Under the pieces are notes generated by a model, which saw only the letters and a program-made list of their open reading frames with translations, did not search any database and had not been told where the DNA came from. This document shows, in pieces, positions 36,172-48,673 of a DNA stretch of 64,000 nt (position 1 is the first letter of the stretch; every line of letters begins with the position of its first letter). Location: NCBI RefSeq assembly GCF_002277815.1, contig NZ_NKJI01000011.1:124001-188000 (forward strand), written 5' to 3'. A program made the position numbers and the translations under genes. Source of the stretch: Pseudomonas sp. ERMR1:02. Lineage in GTDB: Bacteria > Pseudomonadota > Gammaproteobacteria > Pseudomonadales > Pseudomonadaceae.

Positions 36172-39100
36172 CTATTTATCGACGGCATGCTCGTATTCCA
36201 GCGCCTGAGGCCTGGGTAATCGGGCGCGACAATCTACCCGGACCCAACGCTCCAGGCCGTCGTCATCCAGTGTCAGTGCAGTGCTGCTGAATGGCTGGCC
36301 ATCGACGGTCATGGAGGTGACGGTTGAACTGCCCTGACGCACGTCAAAGTGGTACAGGGTTCTGCCAAATCGGTAGTGCAACATGAAGCCCGGCCAGTCG
36401 ACGGGGATCAGCGGTTCGATGCTCAGATTGCGGCCGCTGCGTTGTACACCCAGCAATGACTCGACAATCAGCCGGTACATCCAGCCGGCAGAACCGGTGT
36501 ACCACGTCCAGCCACCTCGCCCGGCATGGGGCGCGGCGCCGTAGACATCGGCGGCCATCACGTAGGGTTCGACCTTATAGGTGTCGATTCGAGCGTTGTT
36601 GGCAGGCGCGGCGGGGTTGATCAGATCCAGCAGTTCCCACGCTTTGCCGGCTTCACCCAACTGTGCGAACGCCATGCCCGCCCAGACGGCAGCATGGGTG
36701 TACTGACCGCCGTTCTCGCGCACGCCAGGCACGTAACCCTTGATATAGCCTGGGTCCAGGGTGCCCTTGTCAAACGGTGGATCAAGCAGCAGCACCGCGC
36801 GGATTTCACGTTTAACCAGATGCTCATCCAGGGACTGCATGGCCTTGATTTGGCGGACCGCAGAGCCGGCACCAGACAGTACCGACCAGCTTTGAGCAAT
36901 GGAATCGATGCGACATTCTTCGTTGCTCGCCGAGCCGAGCAATTGCCCGTCATCGAACCAGGCACGGCGATACCAGGCGCCGTCCCAGGCACTTTGTTCG
37001 AGCTTGCGTTGCAGTGTCACCGCGCTGTCGCTGCAGCGTCTGGCAAATTCGTGGTCACCGTGCAGACGAGCGGTCACCGCAAATTGCTCCAGCACCTGAT
37101 AGCTGAAGAAGCCCAGCCAGACACTTTCACCTTCACCCAGATGGCCGACGCGATTCATGCCGTCGTTCCAGTCACCGGATCCCATCAGCGGCAAACCGTG
37201 ATGACCGCGGCGCAGGCTATGTTCGATGGCACGCACGCAGTGTCGATACAGGGACTCTTGCAGGGGGGATTCCCCCGGGAGGTCGTAGTAGGACTCTTCG
37301 CCAGCAGCCAGCGGTCGTCCTTCCAGGTAGCCGACGGGCTCTTCCAGTACCCCCACGTCTGCGGTCATTTCGACATAGCGGTTGGTGGCGGTCACCAGCC
37401 ACAAAAAGTCATCGGAGCAGGCGGTGCGAACACCTCGATTCATCGGCGGGTGCCACCAGTGCTGCACGTCGCCTTCCATATACTGATGGCCGGCGCACAG
37501 CAACAGATGGGCGCGCACTGCTGCCGGATCGGCGTGGATCATCGCCATGCTGTCCTGCAACTGATCGCGAAAACCGATGGCGCCACCCGATTGGTAGTAA
37601 CCGCTGCGGGCCTGGAAACGGCAGGCGATGACTTGATACATCAACCAGCCGTTGACCATCACATCGACCGCGGGCGCGCCGGTTTCGATGCGAATGACCC
37701 CGAGCAATGAGCGCCAGTGTTCTCGTACTTTCTGCAACTCCGCGGCTGCCACAAGTCTGCCCCGATAGCGCTGTACCAGCTGTGTGGCGGTGTTGCTCGA
37801 GGTTGCCGACCCCAGGCGCAGGATGACTTCCTTGCTTTCGCCATCGGTGAGATCAACCGACACTTGCAGGGCGGCACAAGGGTCCAGACCGCCCCCCATG
37901 CGCCCGGACAACCCGGCGTGTTGCATTGCTGCCGGTGAGGCCAGGGTGCCACTGCGGCCAACGAATTCAGTACGGTCACCGCTGACACCGTGATCGATCG
38001 TGTCGGTGTCAAAGAATGCCACGCGGTCGGAAAACTCCACCGAGTAGGCGTTGCGAGCGAAGAGGGCGCCGCTGGCCGGATCCGATTGGGTCACCACATG
38101 CATCGCCGACTTGCTGCGCAGATCGCCCAGCACCCATTCCACATACCCGGTGACCGACAATGAGCGGCTGCGTCCCGAGCGGTTGCGCAGCAGCAGCCGC
38201 GAGAATTTGATCGGCGCATCCAGCGCGACATAGATCCACAGTTCGCTGTAAATGCCGTCTTCTTCATGTTCGAACACGCTGTAACCGAAACCGTGGCGGG
38301 TCTGGTAGGAGCCTTTTCCGGGGCAGGGTTGAGGCGCTGCGGACCAGAAATGCCCCGTCTCTTCATCACGCAGGTAAATGGCTTCGCCGCTGTGATCGGT
38401 GACCGGGTCGTTGTGCCAGGGCGTCAAGCGAAATTCATGAGCGTTTTCAGTCCAGGTATAGGCGCTACCCGCTTGCGAGACCACCGTACCGATTTGTGCA
38501 TTGGCAATCACGTTCACCCAGGGGGCGGGCGTCGGATTGGCCGCCAGCCCGCTGATGATGTACTCACTGCCATCGGCGCTGAAGCCGCCATACGTGTTGC
38601 CCAGCAGCAGTGCGCAGGGGGTCGGTTGTACCAAAGCCGACCCGGACTGATAACGGCGGGTCGCAACGAACGGCGCGTGCACCGGCGATACCTTGCGCCG
38701 ATGAATCTGTTCGGCCAGGCTGCCCAGGCTTTCGCTCAGCACCAGTCTGGCCACCGCGAGGACCAGCACGCGATCTTCACTCGACATCTGCTGCGCCGGA
38801 CGCACAAAAACCCCGCCCGGACGATCCAGCAGCGTGGCTTCACTGCCGGAGGTGATCAGGCCCATGATCGCGTCCTGCAGTTGCTGGCGATAACCCCCTC
38901 ATCTTCGTTCCAGATCAACAGATCGACCACCAGGCCTTTTGCCGCCAGTAGGCGTGGGCCTGAATCAACTGCTGCACCAGGTCTATGTTGTCCAGGCTTT
39001 GGATCTGCAGCACAACGATGGGCAGGTCGCCGGAGATGGCCTGACCCAGAGCCCCTGTTGATTGCGGCGATTGGCAATCAGCACGGCGTTGTCGGCGCGC

Positions 39101-42100
39101 ATCGAGGCATTCGCATACAGCAATGACGAGGCCATCTGTTCGAACAGTCGGGCGTCGGACAATGAGATATTGAGCTGACGCAGAAGTACCTGGCTGTGGG
39201 TCCACGACAGGTCGAACACCCGGTCGGCGAGGTGGCGGTCGCGGTATTTGTTGATCAGGTAGACGCAGTCATCACGGCTGTCGGCGACACCGGTGACCAG
39301 GTCGATGGTGGCCTGCTGGCCGGGTTGCAGGGTAATCCTGCAGCGAATCGCGACCACCGGATCGAGCACCGCGCCTGCGCTGCCTGACAAGCGCTGGCAA
39401 TCGTCATCGAGAGCAGCTGGCGACACAAGGCTGCGTCCTCGTCCGATGAAGCGGGCGCGATCGGTTTCGTACGAGATCGCATCGATGTCCGCGCCGTGTG
39501 CCGCCAGCAAATGGCACATCCACGGCGTCGGTTCATCGCAGGCCCTGGGGCGGCGGCTGCAGACAATGGCTTGAAGCTCAGGCAGTAATTCGGATTGCAC
39601 GAACAGCTTGCTGAACGCCGGGTGCATGGCGTCGTTGGCCGGGGATGTCAGCACGACTTCGGCATAGGTGGTGATCTCCAGTGTTTTGGCCGATGACGCT
39701 CGGTTTGTGACATGCAGGCGGCGCAGTTCGATGTCGTCTTCAGGTGAGACAACAATCTCCAGATGCGTGTCGAAATCCAGATTGCGCGCGCGGAACTCCG
39801 CACGGGAGTCGCTGAAGATCGCCTCGTGGCTTTCGGGTTGATGCAAAGTCGGTTGATGCGCAGCCGACCAGACCGTGTTGGTCTGGACATCGCGCAGGTA
39901 GCAGAACATCCCCCAGTTGTCTTGTGAAATGTCCTCCTGCCAACGGGTGACTGCCATGTCATTGCGGCGGCTGTATCCACCGCCACCGCTGGTCAGCATG
40001 ACGTGGTAGCGACCGTTTGAGAGCAACTGCACGGCCGGACGTTTGCGGCCTGGATCAGCGAACACTCGAAGCCCGGTGTCCTGGCCCTGGCCCATATCGC
40101 CGAGCACTGGCGACTGTGCGGTTTGCAGGTAGGGCGCGGCGGATTTGGGCACCCGCTCCTGCAACAGCAGCAGGGCTGATTGCAGCGCCGGGTCGGCCTC
40201 GAATCGCCGTTGCATGGGTTGATCGAGCAGGCGGCTGGTCAAGGCCAGCAGGCTCATGCCCTGGTGGTGAGCCATGAACGAACGGACCACAGCGATAGTC
40301 TGGCCGCGCGGCACGCGGGCCTCGGTGTAATCCAGCGCTTCATACATACCGAAACGCCCTGAGGAGCCTTGCTGGGCAAGGCGTTGCAGGTTTTTGCAGG
40401 CCGCCTCGGCATCGACCATCAACGCCAGGGCGCTGGCGTAGGGCGCTATCACGATGTCATCGCTCAGCCCGCGCTTGAGTCCCAGGGCCTGAACGCCGAA
40501 GGCGCGATATTGATAATTGAAGTGCGCATCGACGGTGTAGTAACCCGACTCCGAAACACCCCAGGGAATGCCCAGCCTGTTGCCATGTTCGATCTGCACC
40601 GCCACGGCTGCGCGGCAAGTCTGGTCCAGCAGGCTGCCGTCATAGTTGGGCATCACCAGCATGGGCATCAGGTATTCGAACATCGAGCCCGACCACGACA
40701 GCAGCGTCGGTACGCCAGCGTTCTCACCCAGCAGCCTGCCCATGGTGAACCAGGCGCGTTGGGGGATTTGTCCTTGAGCGATGGCCACGAAACTGGTCAG
40801 CCGCACCTCGGATGCCAGCAGATCGTAGTAACCGCTGTCGAGCCTGCGCTCCTCGGCGTTGTAACCGATGACGAACAGGTCACGCTGGGTGTCGTACAGC
40901 AGCGAGAAGTCCATCTGCGCAAGCTTCGTTGCTAATAACGCCAGACGCTCCAGGGTCTCCAGGCGCTCGCCGGCAATACTGCGCACGCGCTCGATTTGAA
41001 GGTGATGGTCGGCTGCCCAGTCGGCGGGGTTCAGGCCTGCAATCTGACGCAAGGTGCAAGGTGGCGACTGAGGGGTAGCCAGGGGGCAGGGAGTTGAAAA
41101 CGCTGCAGTTCTTCTGTCCAGTCGCTGCATTGACGGGTAAACGTTTCTCGCCAATAGAGGCTTTCCTCATCGGCGTGCGCTTGCAGGTTCGTGACCGTGA
41201 TGAGAGCAGTGTGCAACAGCTCTGCCAGCGTCTCGGTGCTCGCGGGTTGCGAGACATCTTCAAGGCCTTTTCTCAGTTGTTCCAGGGTGTCTTCATCCAC
41301 GCCAGAGGCGCGCTGGGCATCTGCAAGGATATCCAGGGTATCGCGCAGGCCCTTGATCACGGCAGGGCCGAACATCGGCGCGTCTGCAAGTTGCGCAATG
41401 CCGGCGCTCAAGGTCAACAGCAGACCCGCCAGGTTGCCGCTGTCGACGGTGGAAACGTAATGCGGGCGTAGCGGTTCGAGGGTCTGCGTGTCGTACCAGT
41501 TGTAGAAGTGCTGCCGATAGCGCTCCAGACCGTCCATGCTGTCCAGCGACGCGCCGAGCCGGTACAGCAACCGTTCAGTGCTCAAGTAAGCGAAATCGTG
41601 AGCGGCCAGGTGGGCGAGCAGGGACATGCCCATATTGGTCGGCGAGGTGCGGTGGGCAATGGCGGGCCTGGGTTTTTCCTGCACGTTGTCCGGTGGCAGC
41701 CAGTGATCCTCGGGCCCGACGTATTGATCGAAGAACGCCCAGGTCTTGCGCGCCAGCAACCGCAGAAAGCGCAATTGCTCCGTCGACGGAGCGAACACCG
41801 ACTGCTCGGGTATCGAACTGAGCCGCCAGGCGATCCAGGGTCCAACCAACCACGACAGCAGCAGCGGACTGGCGATGGCCAGCGTCTGCGGATCGTCCGC
41901 CAGCAGGGTCAGTGAAACCAGTGCCGACACCGGCGCGATCCACATCTGGCGATAGAGGCCGGACAGCCGGTTACCGGTGATGCGCTCCACCTCACGCGAG
42001 GGCTGCCATTGCAACAGCCGGCGTCTGCTGAAGCAGATTCGCCAGAGCGAGCGCAGGACCGCATCGACGCTGTAGAACATCTCGAAGGGCAGCCAGGCGA

Positions 42101-44821
42101 GCGTCAGACAAGCCCGGGCGAGGTCCTGTCCCAGATCACCCAGCAGCGCCCTGAGGAATTGTCCATAGGGCACATCGGCGGGGGCCTGCATCAGATCGGT
42201 TACCGCACGGAGCAACGGTTGAATCACCAGCAACCCGATGACCGTAAGCGTCCAGTTCATTGGCTGACTGCTGGCAAACCAGGCCCATGCAAACATCAGC
42301 AATAGCGCCAGCGGTTCCAGGCTGCGTCGCAGATTGTCCAAAATCTTCCAGCGTGCCATGACGCTCAGCCTGTTGCGCACCCACTTGTCGTCGGCGTTGC
42401 GCGCCCATGGCAGTAGCCACGGCAGCAGTTGCCAGTCGCCGCGAATCCAGCGATGCCGTCGTTTGACATCGGCACCATAGCGCGAAGGGTATTGCTCGTA
42501 GACTTGCACATCACTGAGCAGGCCGGATCGTGCATAACAGCCTTCGATCAAGTCATGGCTGAGAATCTGGTTATCCGGCAGGCAACCTTCCAGGGCGCAG
42601 GTAAACGCATCCACGTCGTAGATGCCCTTGCCGATGAACGAGCCTTGCTGGAACAGGTCCTGGTAAACGTCCGACACCGCCCGAGTGTACGGATCGACTC
42701 CCGCGTCGCTGCCAAACAGTCTGGCGTAAGTCGAGCGGGTGGCGCTGGTCAGGCTGATACCCACTCGCGGTTGCAGCACCGCGTAGCCGGAAACGATCTG
42801 CTCGCCAGCACTGTCGAACAACGGACGATTCAACGGGTGCATCATGGCCGCCACGCATTGGCGAGCGACGTCACGCGGCAGCAGGGTGTCGGTGTCCAGC
42901 GTAATTACGTAACGCACCCCGCGTAACGGCGTGAGGTCGCCGACGATGGCGTCGAAACGCTCCTGACCACTGCCGCGCAACAGGGCATTGAGTTCAATCA
43001 GCTTGCCGCGTTTGCGCTCGTGGCCCATCCACACGCGTTCGCTCGCGTTCCATCGGCGCGGCCGATGCAACAGAAAGAATCGGTCGCTCAATCCGTCCGC
43101 GTACTTTTGATTGAGCAGGGTGATTGCGCGGGAGGCGTGAGTGAGCAGCTCGGCGTCTTGCGGCTGAATCTCCTCAGACGCATCCAGAAAATCGCTGAGC
43201 AATGCGAAATACAGATTGCTGTCGCGGTTGGCGAGAAAACGAACTTCAAGGCCTTCCACCAGTTCGTCCACATCGGCAAGGCTTGCGATCAGTGTCGGGA
43301 TCACTACCAGGCTTCGCCCGTCGTCGGGAATACCGCTGGCGAAATCCATTTTCGGTAGCGTCGTCGGCAACATACTGAGCGTCACCAACCAGTTGATCAG
43401 GCTGATTGCCAGGCGGCTGGTCATGATCAAACATGGAATCGCCAACACTAGAAACGCCACATCGGATATCCCGTCGCGCCGCGCAGAGGCCAGAAGCGGC
43501 CAGGCGAAGATGAGCGTCAGAAAAGCCACCGGCGCCAGATAGAAAATCAGCGGCGACTGCTGCAACAACCGTTTCCAGCGCTCATGAAGCGGCACCCGTG
43601 CGTTGATACGTCGCTCCAGCGTCGGCAGCCCGGCGCTGATGAGGTAATACCCGACGTGACGGGCCAGCAATTGGCAGGAGACTGAGTCCGTTGCGGCGGT
43701 GGCGAGATTGATCGCGACACGGGCGACCTGGATTTCCGAATGTTTGGGGCTGCGTCGGGCAAGGCGTTCAATGACATGCCGGTAGCTGTCACGAGTGCTG
43801 AAATCCATCGCCCGGTAAATCGCCGCCGGGTCTTCACTGAGAATCTGTTCGACATGGCTCATCGACTCGACGAACGTACGCCAGTCTGTGGCGGACAAGA
43901 GCCGCAAGCTGCCGATGCTGTTGCTGATGGACACCTGATCCGCAGCCTGTTGTTGCGCATCGAGCTGGACCTGGCGTTCGATGCTGGAACCTGATTCACC
44001 GAGCATCTGCTCGATCCAGTTCAGCGGCAGCGCCAGGGCTGCGCTTTGGCCCTGCAGGCGGCGGGTGAATTCGGCGACAAAGGCCGGGGTCATCGGCGGC
44101 GCGGAGCGGGCCATGTCGGCAACGGTCAGCACCACGCTTTTGATGTCTCGTTCCGAGGTTTCAATCAACCGCTCGGCCCAGTCATCGGCCAGGTTTCGAT
44201 CATCGGAGTTGGCCATCACCCGCGAAGCCACGCGCCGCAGGTTTCGATCAACGCCAGACGCAACATGATCGGTATCGCCCACAGTTCGCCCAGCGCCAGT
44301 GGCATCACTGTCTGATAGGAAACAATGAAGCGGCTCAGACTTTGCTCATCCACACGACCGTCACCATGGGAGATGGTCTCCAGAGCGATGTCATAGACTC
44401 GAGGCAACCCGGCCGACGGGCCGTTGATCAGGCGTGGCAACTCCCGGCTATAGCCTTTGGGCAGGTGCGTTCTGGCGGTGCGAATGTGGTCCTCGACCAG
44501 AAAGTAGTTGTCCAGCAACCATTCCGCTGCCGGCGTCACCGCTCGACTGGATAATTGCGCGCTGACCAGCGCCGTGCAGCTGCGTTTTAGCAGTTGCTCG
44601 TTGTCATCGAGCCTGCGCAGCATTGAGTCCCGTGCGGACAACGCGCTCAGGCGGTGCTGCCCGGCCAGGGCGATGCCGTGACTGGCCATCTGATCGGCAC
44701 TGAAAAGCTCCGAGCGCAAGATCGGCTCGTATTCGTATCGGGGTTGGGAAAACTGACCTGTTCGCCAAAAGCCGGACGAGCGGGAAAACACCCTCTTTAT
44801 GCGTGTCCATATGCTGTTCAT
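36172..44821 (-). CDS. Cyclic beta-1,2-glucan synthase-like protein (GT84 + GH94), five frameshifts
   Basis: One giant gene, 2884 aa after repair. Membrane segments and a GT84 domain come first: DTDT near residue 640, and RRHRWIRGDWQ near 790, the Q/RxxRW-like catalytic region. A carbohydrate-binding region follows, and the GH94 phosphorylase-type domain is at the end, with MGSGDWNDGMNRVGHLGEGES near 2550. The enzyme links glucose by beta-1,2 bonds, sets chain length, and makes periplasmic cyclic glucan for osmoadaptation and host interaction. Base losses near 44250, 41070, 39056, 38938 and 38897 split it; each needs one added base, e.g. LALIENLRRVASRVMA and LLIWNEDEGGYRQQLQ. ATG 44821 follows AGGAC. 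No transport partner is adjacent. Confidence 0.88.
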
Positions 44822-45000
44822 AAAGTCCTGAGCCTGAAACGCACGAGTTCAATTGCGCGCATTTTGAGAGGTGCGCCAACGCATTGCGCCAGCACCGAGC
44901 AGCGCCTTTAGGACGTAGCTTTTCAGCCTTGAGTGTGAAGACCTGGAGGGCTGGTCGTCTGTTCGCTGGCGAACATAGCCAGCGTTCTTTGGCCCTCATC

Positions 45001-45050
45001 CTGTAGGAGCGAGCCGGCTCGCGAAAAACGGATGGACAACGCGATCATTC
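45001..45050. repeat. REP sequence (single copy)
   Basis: CTGTAGGAGCGAGCCGGCTC then GCGAAAAACGGATGGACAAC, the same unit as in the REPIN at 18282-18384 and in the copy at 45258. Single orientation here. Confidence 0.75.
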
Positions 45051-45094
45051 AATGTGGATTTGGAGGGGGCGCGTGCCCACGGTTCTCTGTCGCT

Positions 45095-45230
45095 GATCGT
45101 TCCCATGCTCTGCGTGGGAATGCCGCCAGGGACGCTCCGCGTTCCGCTGACGACGCAAGACTTGAGCCCTGCGCAATGGTGACGCGGAGCGTCACGGGAT
45201 GCATTCCCACGCAGAGCGTGGGAACGATCA
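45095..45230. repeat. Inverted-repeat block GTTCCCACGCTCTGCGTGGGAAT type
   Basis: GATCGTTCCCATGCTCTGCG (45095-45114) is mirrored by CGCAGAGCGTGGGAACGATC (45210-45229). Inside, GGGACGCTCCGCGTTCC and GACGCGGAGCGTCACGGG form a second, nested inversion. This is another dispersed extragenic repeat of this group, distinct from the REPIN at 18282. Confidence 0.75.
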
Positions 45231-45257
45231 GGGTCCCCTGGTTCACCGCAGATCAAA

Positions 45258-45310
45258 CTGTAGGAGCGAGCCTGCTCGCGAAAAACGACCAGACAACGCG
45301 ATCATTCAGA
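45258..45310. repeat. REP sequence (single copy)
   Basis: CTGTAGGAGCGAGCCTGCTC then GCGAAAAACGACCAGACAACG, in the same orientation as the copy at 45001. It abuts the stop of the truncated LysR gene. Confidence 0.75.
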
Positions 45311-45705
45311 CAGCGCTGCCGCCACCGGCCACTTCCTGTTCCAGCCAGTCAAGGAACTCGCTAAAGCCGCTTGAGCGCTTCACCCGCTTTGGATAGACCA
45401 GCGTGTAACGTCCGCCGGTAACGATGCTGCCTGAATGCACTCGCACCAGTTGCTGTGTGAGCAGCTCATCGCGGGTGAGAACGGCGTCGACCAGCGCGAT
45501 GCCCTGGCCACATTTCACGGCGACGATGGCGGACTCCAGCGTATCGAACGTCAGATGAGCGTTGTCAGGCCCGGTTGAACCCGGGTAGTACTCTTCCCAG
45601 CGGCGCCAGTCCAGGCGATCCATGCTCGCATCCACGAGTCGTGCGGTCTTGAGTACCTCTTGCGGGGTGGTCCCGGCGAGCAATGACGGTGAGCACACTG
45701 GTATC
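45306..45705 (-). pseudogene. LysR-family regulator, C-terminal part only
   Basis: About 130 codons with the GcvA-like effector-domain end: ELIPVCSPSLLAGTTPQEVL, LDWRRWEEYYPGSTGPDNAH and LTFDTLESAIVAVKCGQGIALVDAVL. The DNA-binding domain and half of the effector domain (about 160 residues) are missing. The sequence upstream of about 45706 belongs instead to the divergent oxidoreductase, which is itself missing its start. A deletion or misassembly joined the two at about 45706-45711. As written the protein cannot bind DNA. Confidence 0.8.
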
Positions 45706-45710
45706 AATTC

Positions 45711-46961
45711 ATGGGTTGTGCGTGCGCGTACTACCTTGGCAAAGCGGGTGCGAAGGTTCTGCTCCTCGAAAAAAGCATGCTTGCAGGTCAGCAATCGTCA
45801 CGTGCGTGGGGTTTTGTGCGCCAGCAATCGCGTGACGAAGCGGAAGTGCCGCTGATGCAAGCTAGCATCGGGATCTGGCGCTCGCTGGAACACGAACTGC
45901 AGACTGACCTTGGGTGGCGCAACGACGGCTGCCTTTTCGTCGCGGGAAATGAAGCCGAACGTGATGGATACGGATCGTGGCTGAGCGTCGCGCGCAGCTT
46001 TTCAGTCGATACCGTGATGTTGTCGCCGCGTGAAGTGGCAAAAAAACTGCCGGGTTACGCCGTGCCGCAAATGGGTGGCCTGTATACCGCCAGCGATGGT
46101 CAGGCGGAGCCCACGCTCGTGGCCCGCGCCTTCGCGATGCGTGCCCGTGAGTTCGGCGCGCACATCGTCGAACAGTGTGGTGCCACGGGCATCGACGTCG
46201 CCGCCGGCCAGGTGGTGGGTGTTGAAACCGAGCGGGGTTACGTGAGGGCTAAAACCGTGGTGTGCGCCGCTGGCGTCACAACGTTCCGCCTACTGAAGAT
46301 GCTCGGCATCTCCCTGCCGCAGCAGCTGGTCAGGGGAACCGTGGCGCGCACCACGTCGGGTCCGACGCTGAGCGGCATATCGACGATCGCCAACGGCGTG
46401 GGTTTCCGGCAAAGGCTGGACGGCAGCTTCAACATCGCCGACGACGCCCATGTCGACGTCGATATGACGCTGGGCCATCTGCGCGCACTGCATTGGTATG
46501 CGCCGTCGCTGTGGGCACACCGCAAATCGTTTCGCTTCAACCTGAACGGTGCGTGCCTGACGGATCTGCGCCAGCGCATGCCATGGTCGGAATCGTCGCG
46601 GCTAGGCGCGGGGATTCACCAGCGCAATCCGCTCATCCCACCCAATGACAAAGGTCTGGGCACGGCCATGCGCGCGCTCAAGGCCGCGTTCCCCGGGCAA
46701 GTGAACACGCAGATTGCCGACCGCTGGGCAGGCGCTATCGATGTCTTGCCGGACGGCATTCCCGTCATCGATGCACAAACGTCGCCGCGCGGCCTGGCCA
46801 TCGCCACCGGGTTCTGCGGCCACGGCTTTGCCATGGGCCCGATCGTGGGCAAAACCCTGGCTGACTGGATCGACTCCGGCGATCCGGGACTGGATATGCG
46901 CCAGCTGCGTCTGTCGCGATTCGCCGAGGGCGACGTCAAGCCGCCTTCATCGCTGTTCTAG
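45711..46961 (+). CDS. DAO-family FAD-dependent oxidoreductase, 5' truncated
   Basis: A 416-codon frame starting inside the protein: MGCACAYYLGKAGAKVLLLEKS is normally preceded by about 20 residues with the FAD GxGxxG motif, absent here. The rest is complete: WGFVRQQSRDEAEVPLM, GGLYTASDGQAEPTLVARAF, CAAGVTTFRLLKMLG, and the C-terminal FAD loop DVLPDGIPVIDAQTSPRGLAIATGFCGHGFAMGP. It would oxidise an amine or amino acid. Because the FAD-binding start is missing, it is non-functional as written. It heads the cluster with the OoxA-like and second DAO genes. Confidence 0.82.
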   Translation: MGCACAYYLGKAGAKVLLLEKSMLAGQQSSRAWGFVRQQSRDEAEVPLMQASIGIWRSLEHELQTDLGWRNDGCLFVAGNEAERDGYGSWLSVARSFSVDTVMLSPREVAKKLPGYAVPQMGGLYTASDGQAEPTLVARAFAMRAREFGAHIVEQCGATGIDVAAGQVVGVETERGYVRAKTVVCAAGVTTFRLLKMLGISLPQQLVRGTVARTTSGPTLSGISTIANGVGFRQRLDGSFNIADDAHVDVDMTLGHLRALHWYAPSLWAHRKSFRFNLNGACLTDLRQRMPWSESSRLGAGIHQRNPLIPPNDKGLGTAMRALKAAFPGQVNTQIADRWAGAIDVLPDGIPVIDAQTSPRGLAIATGFCGHGFAMGPIVGKTLADWIDSGDPGLDMRQLRLSRFAEGDVKPPSSLF

Positions 46962-47025
46962 TCGACACCTGCATGCCAAAGCTCGCGCGTCCGCTCTCAA
47001 GCGCATACATCTCGGGGGAAACACG

Positions 47026-48669
47026 GTGACCACACAAGACATCTACTACGATCCCGCCTCGGTGGCAGGCAAAGCGCCGCCGATCAGCGACGAGACTGAC
47101 ATTCTCATCGTCGGCGCGGGTCCGGCGGGACTCGCTGCCGCATTGGCCGCCGCCGGGCATGGCCTGCGCGTCACACTGGTGGACGAAAATCCGGTCCCCA
47201 TCGAAACCATGGGCGAAGAGGTGCCGCTGCATTTCGGCGGGAGAATGGGCGCTGCGGTTTCCAACCACAACAGCGTGCTGCAATCGCTTCTCGACGCTCG
47301 CCCGCAGATCGCCGAGGCCCTGGAAGCCGGTGTCGACGTGCGGCTCGGCACGGCGGTCTGGGGCTGTTTGCACAACAACCCACCGCGACGTGGATCAAGG
47401 GCGCCGTTGCTGGCCTCGCCGATGAAAAAACGCCTGGCTGCTGCGCTTCAAGCAGGTGATCGTCGCCGCTGGAAGGCGGGACATGGGCCTCGCGTTTGAC
47501 GGTTGGCATCGCCCCGGCGTGATGGGCGTCAGCGCAGCTAATAGACTTGCGACCCTTTACGAGGCGCTGGAAAGCAAGCACGCCGTGCTGGTCGGTAGCG
47601 ATACGCAAGCGCTAGCGTCGGCCCATGCGTTGATCGGCAAGGGCGTGCACATCGCTGCAATCATTGAACAGGCCGGGCAGGTGACTGGCGATTCAGCGTT
47701 GCTTGGCTCGCTCGTCGAGCAAGGCGCTCAGGTATTGACGGGGCATGTCGTTCGCGAGGCGGCCGGGGATGCATTCGGCGTCAAGCGCATTACCGCTGTT
47801 GCTGTCGATGCGGCGGGCGCCCCGTGCACGGGTCCTTGAAGGAGATCGAATGCGACACGGTGCTGCTTGGCGTGGCCGCCATTCCCGCGATCGAACTGGT
47901 CGAGGCGGCGGGTTGTAGCACGACGTTCAAGGCCGACCGCGGTGGTCACGTTCCCGACACGGACTCTGCACAGCGCACGTCGTTGCCGTTCGTTTTGGTT
48001 GCCGGCGACTGCGCTGGTGTCTGGGCGTCGAAAAGCCTCGATGACAACATTGCCCGGCGCGAAGGCCGGATCGCTGCGCAAACTGCGCTCGCCGCGCTGG
48101 GTGTCGACATCGCTCAGAACGACACAGCGCCTGTCCCCGACGAGCCCGTCTGCGATATTGCCGCCAGTCGCGCTGCCTGGGTGCGCGCGTCCACCGTTCA
48201 TGCACAGAACCAACCGTTCGTTTGCCTGTGCGAAGAGGTGACGGCCAGCGAAATTCTGGGACTCCAGCCGCCGCGCTACCTCGGCTGGACACCCGCCGAT
48301 GCGGGGTCGCAAAGCGCGATGCAAAACGGCTCGCCCAACCCGGACGTGACGAAGCGGCTGACGCGGGCCTGCATGGGCCCATGCCAGGGACGCCGTTGCC
48401 GCGAACAGGTGGCGGCCTTGCTCGGCATCGGTGCCGGCTTGAGTGTGGAGGACATTGCGCTGGCCTCGTTTCGTCCGCCGGTCCGCCCGTTGTCACTGCA
48501 ACAGGCGGGACAGATCGAGGAAACACCGCAGATGCGCAGCCGCTGGGATGCCTGGTTTGACATGCCGTCGCAGTGGACACCGTTCTGGCTGTGCACCGGG
48601 CAGCAGACCGTCGCCAAGCACCCGCAAGACACCGCCCGTCACATCAACCCGCCGCATAACGAGGGCTGA
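47026..48669 (+). CDS. NAD/FAD-binding oxidoreductase with BFD-like [2Fe-2S] domain (OoxA/HcnB type), three frameshifts
   Basis: The alpha-type subunit of opine oxidase / amine dehydrogenases. It starts at GTG 47026 behind GGGGGAA. FAD motif DILIVGAGPAGLAAALAAAGHGLRV; second nucleotide domain HAVLVGSDTQALASAHALIG; FVLVAGDCAGVWA near the second FAD site; C-terminal cluster FVCLCEEVTASEI and RACMGPCQGRRCREQVAALL with the four Cys of a BFD-like [2Fe-2S] site. Losses near 47386, 47435 and 47820 are repaired by one base each (PTATWIKGAVAGLADEK, WLLRFKQVIVAAGRRDMG), giving 548 aa. It acts with the DAO subunit encoded 5 bp downstream. Confidence 0.85.
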
Positions 48670-48673
48670 CACC

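Larger units (their letters stand above)
44822..45305. other. Intergenic region, 484 bp, filled with repeats
   Basis: Between the glucan synthase and the truncated LysR gene. It contains REP copies at about 45001-45050 and 45258-45310 and the inverted-repeat block at 45095-45230. No coding frame here has support. Confidence 0.7.

Noticed and set aside
36526..37710. A 394-codon plus-strand frame inside the glucan synthase region
   Set aside because: It is the antisense of the GH94 domain, which has clear motifs on the minus strand; GC-rich third positions open such frames.
45001..45310. CRISPR-like array in the repeat-rich gap
   Set aside because: The units are REP and inverted-repeat palindromes with irregular spacing and no spacers of constant length.
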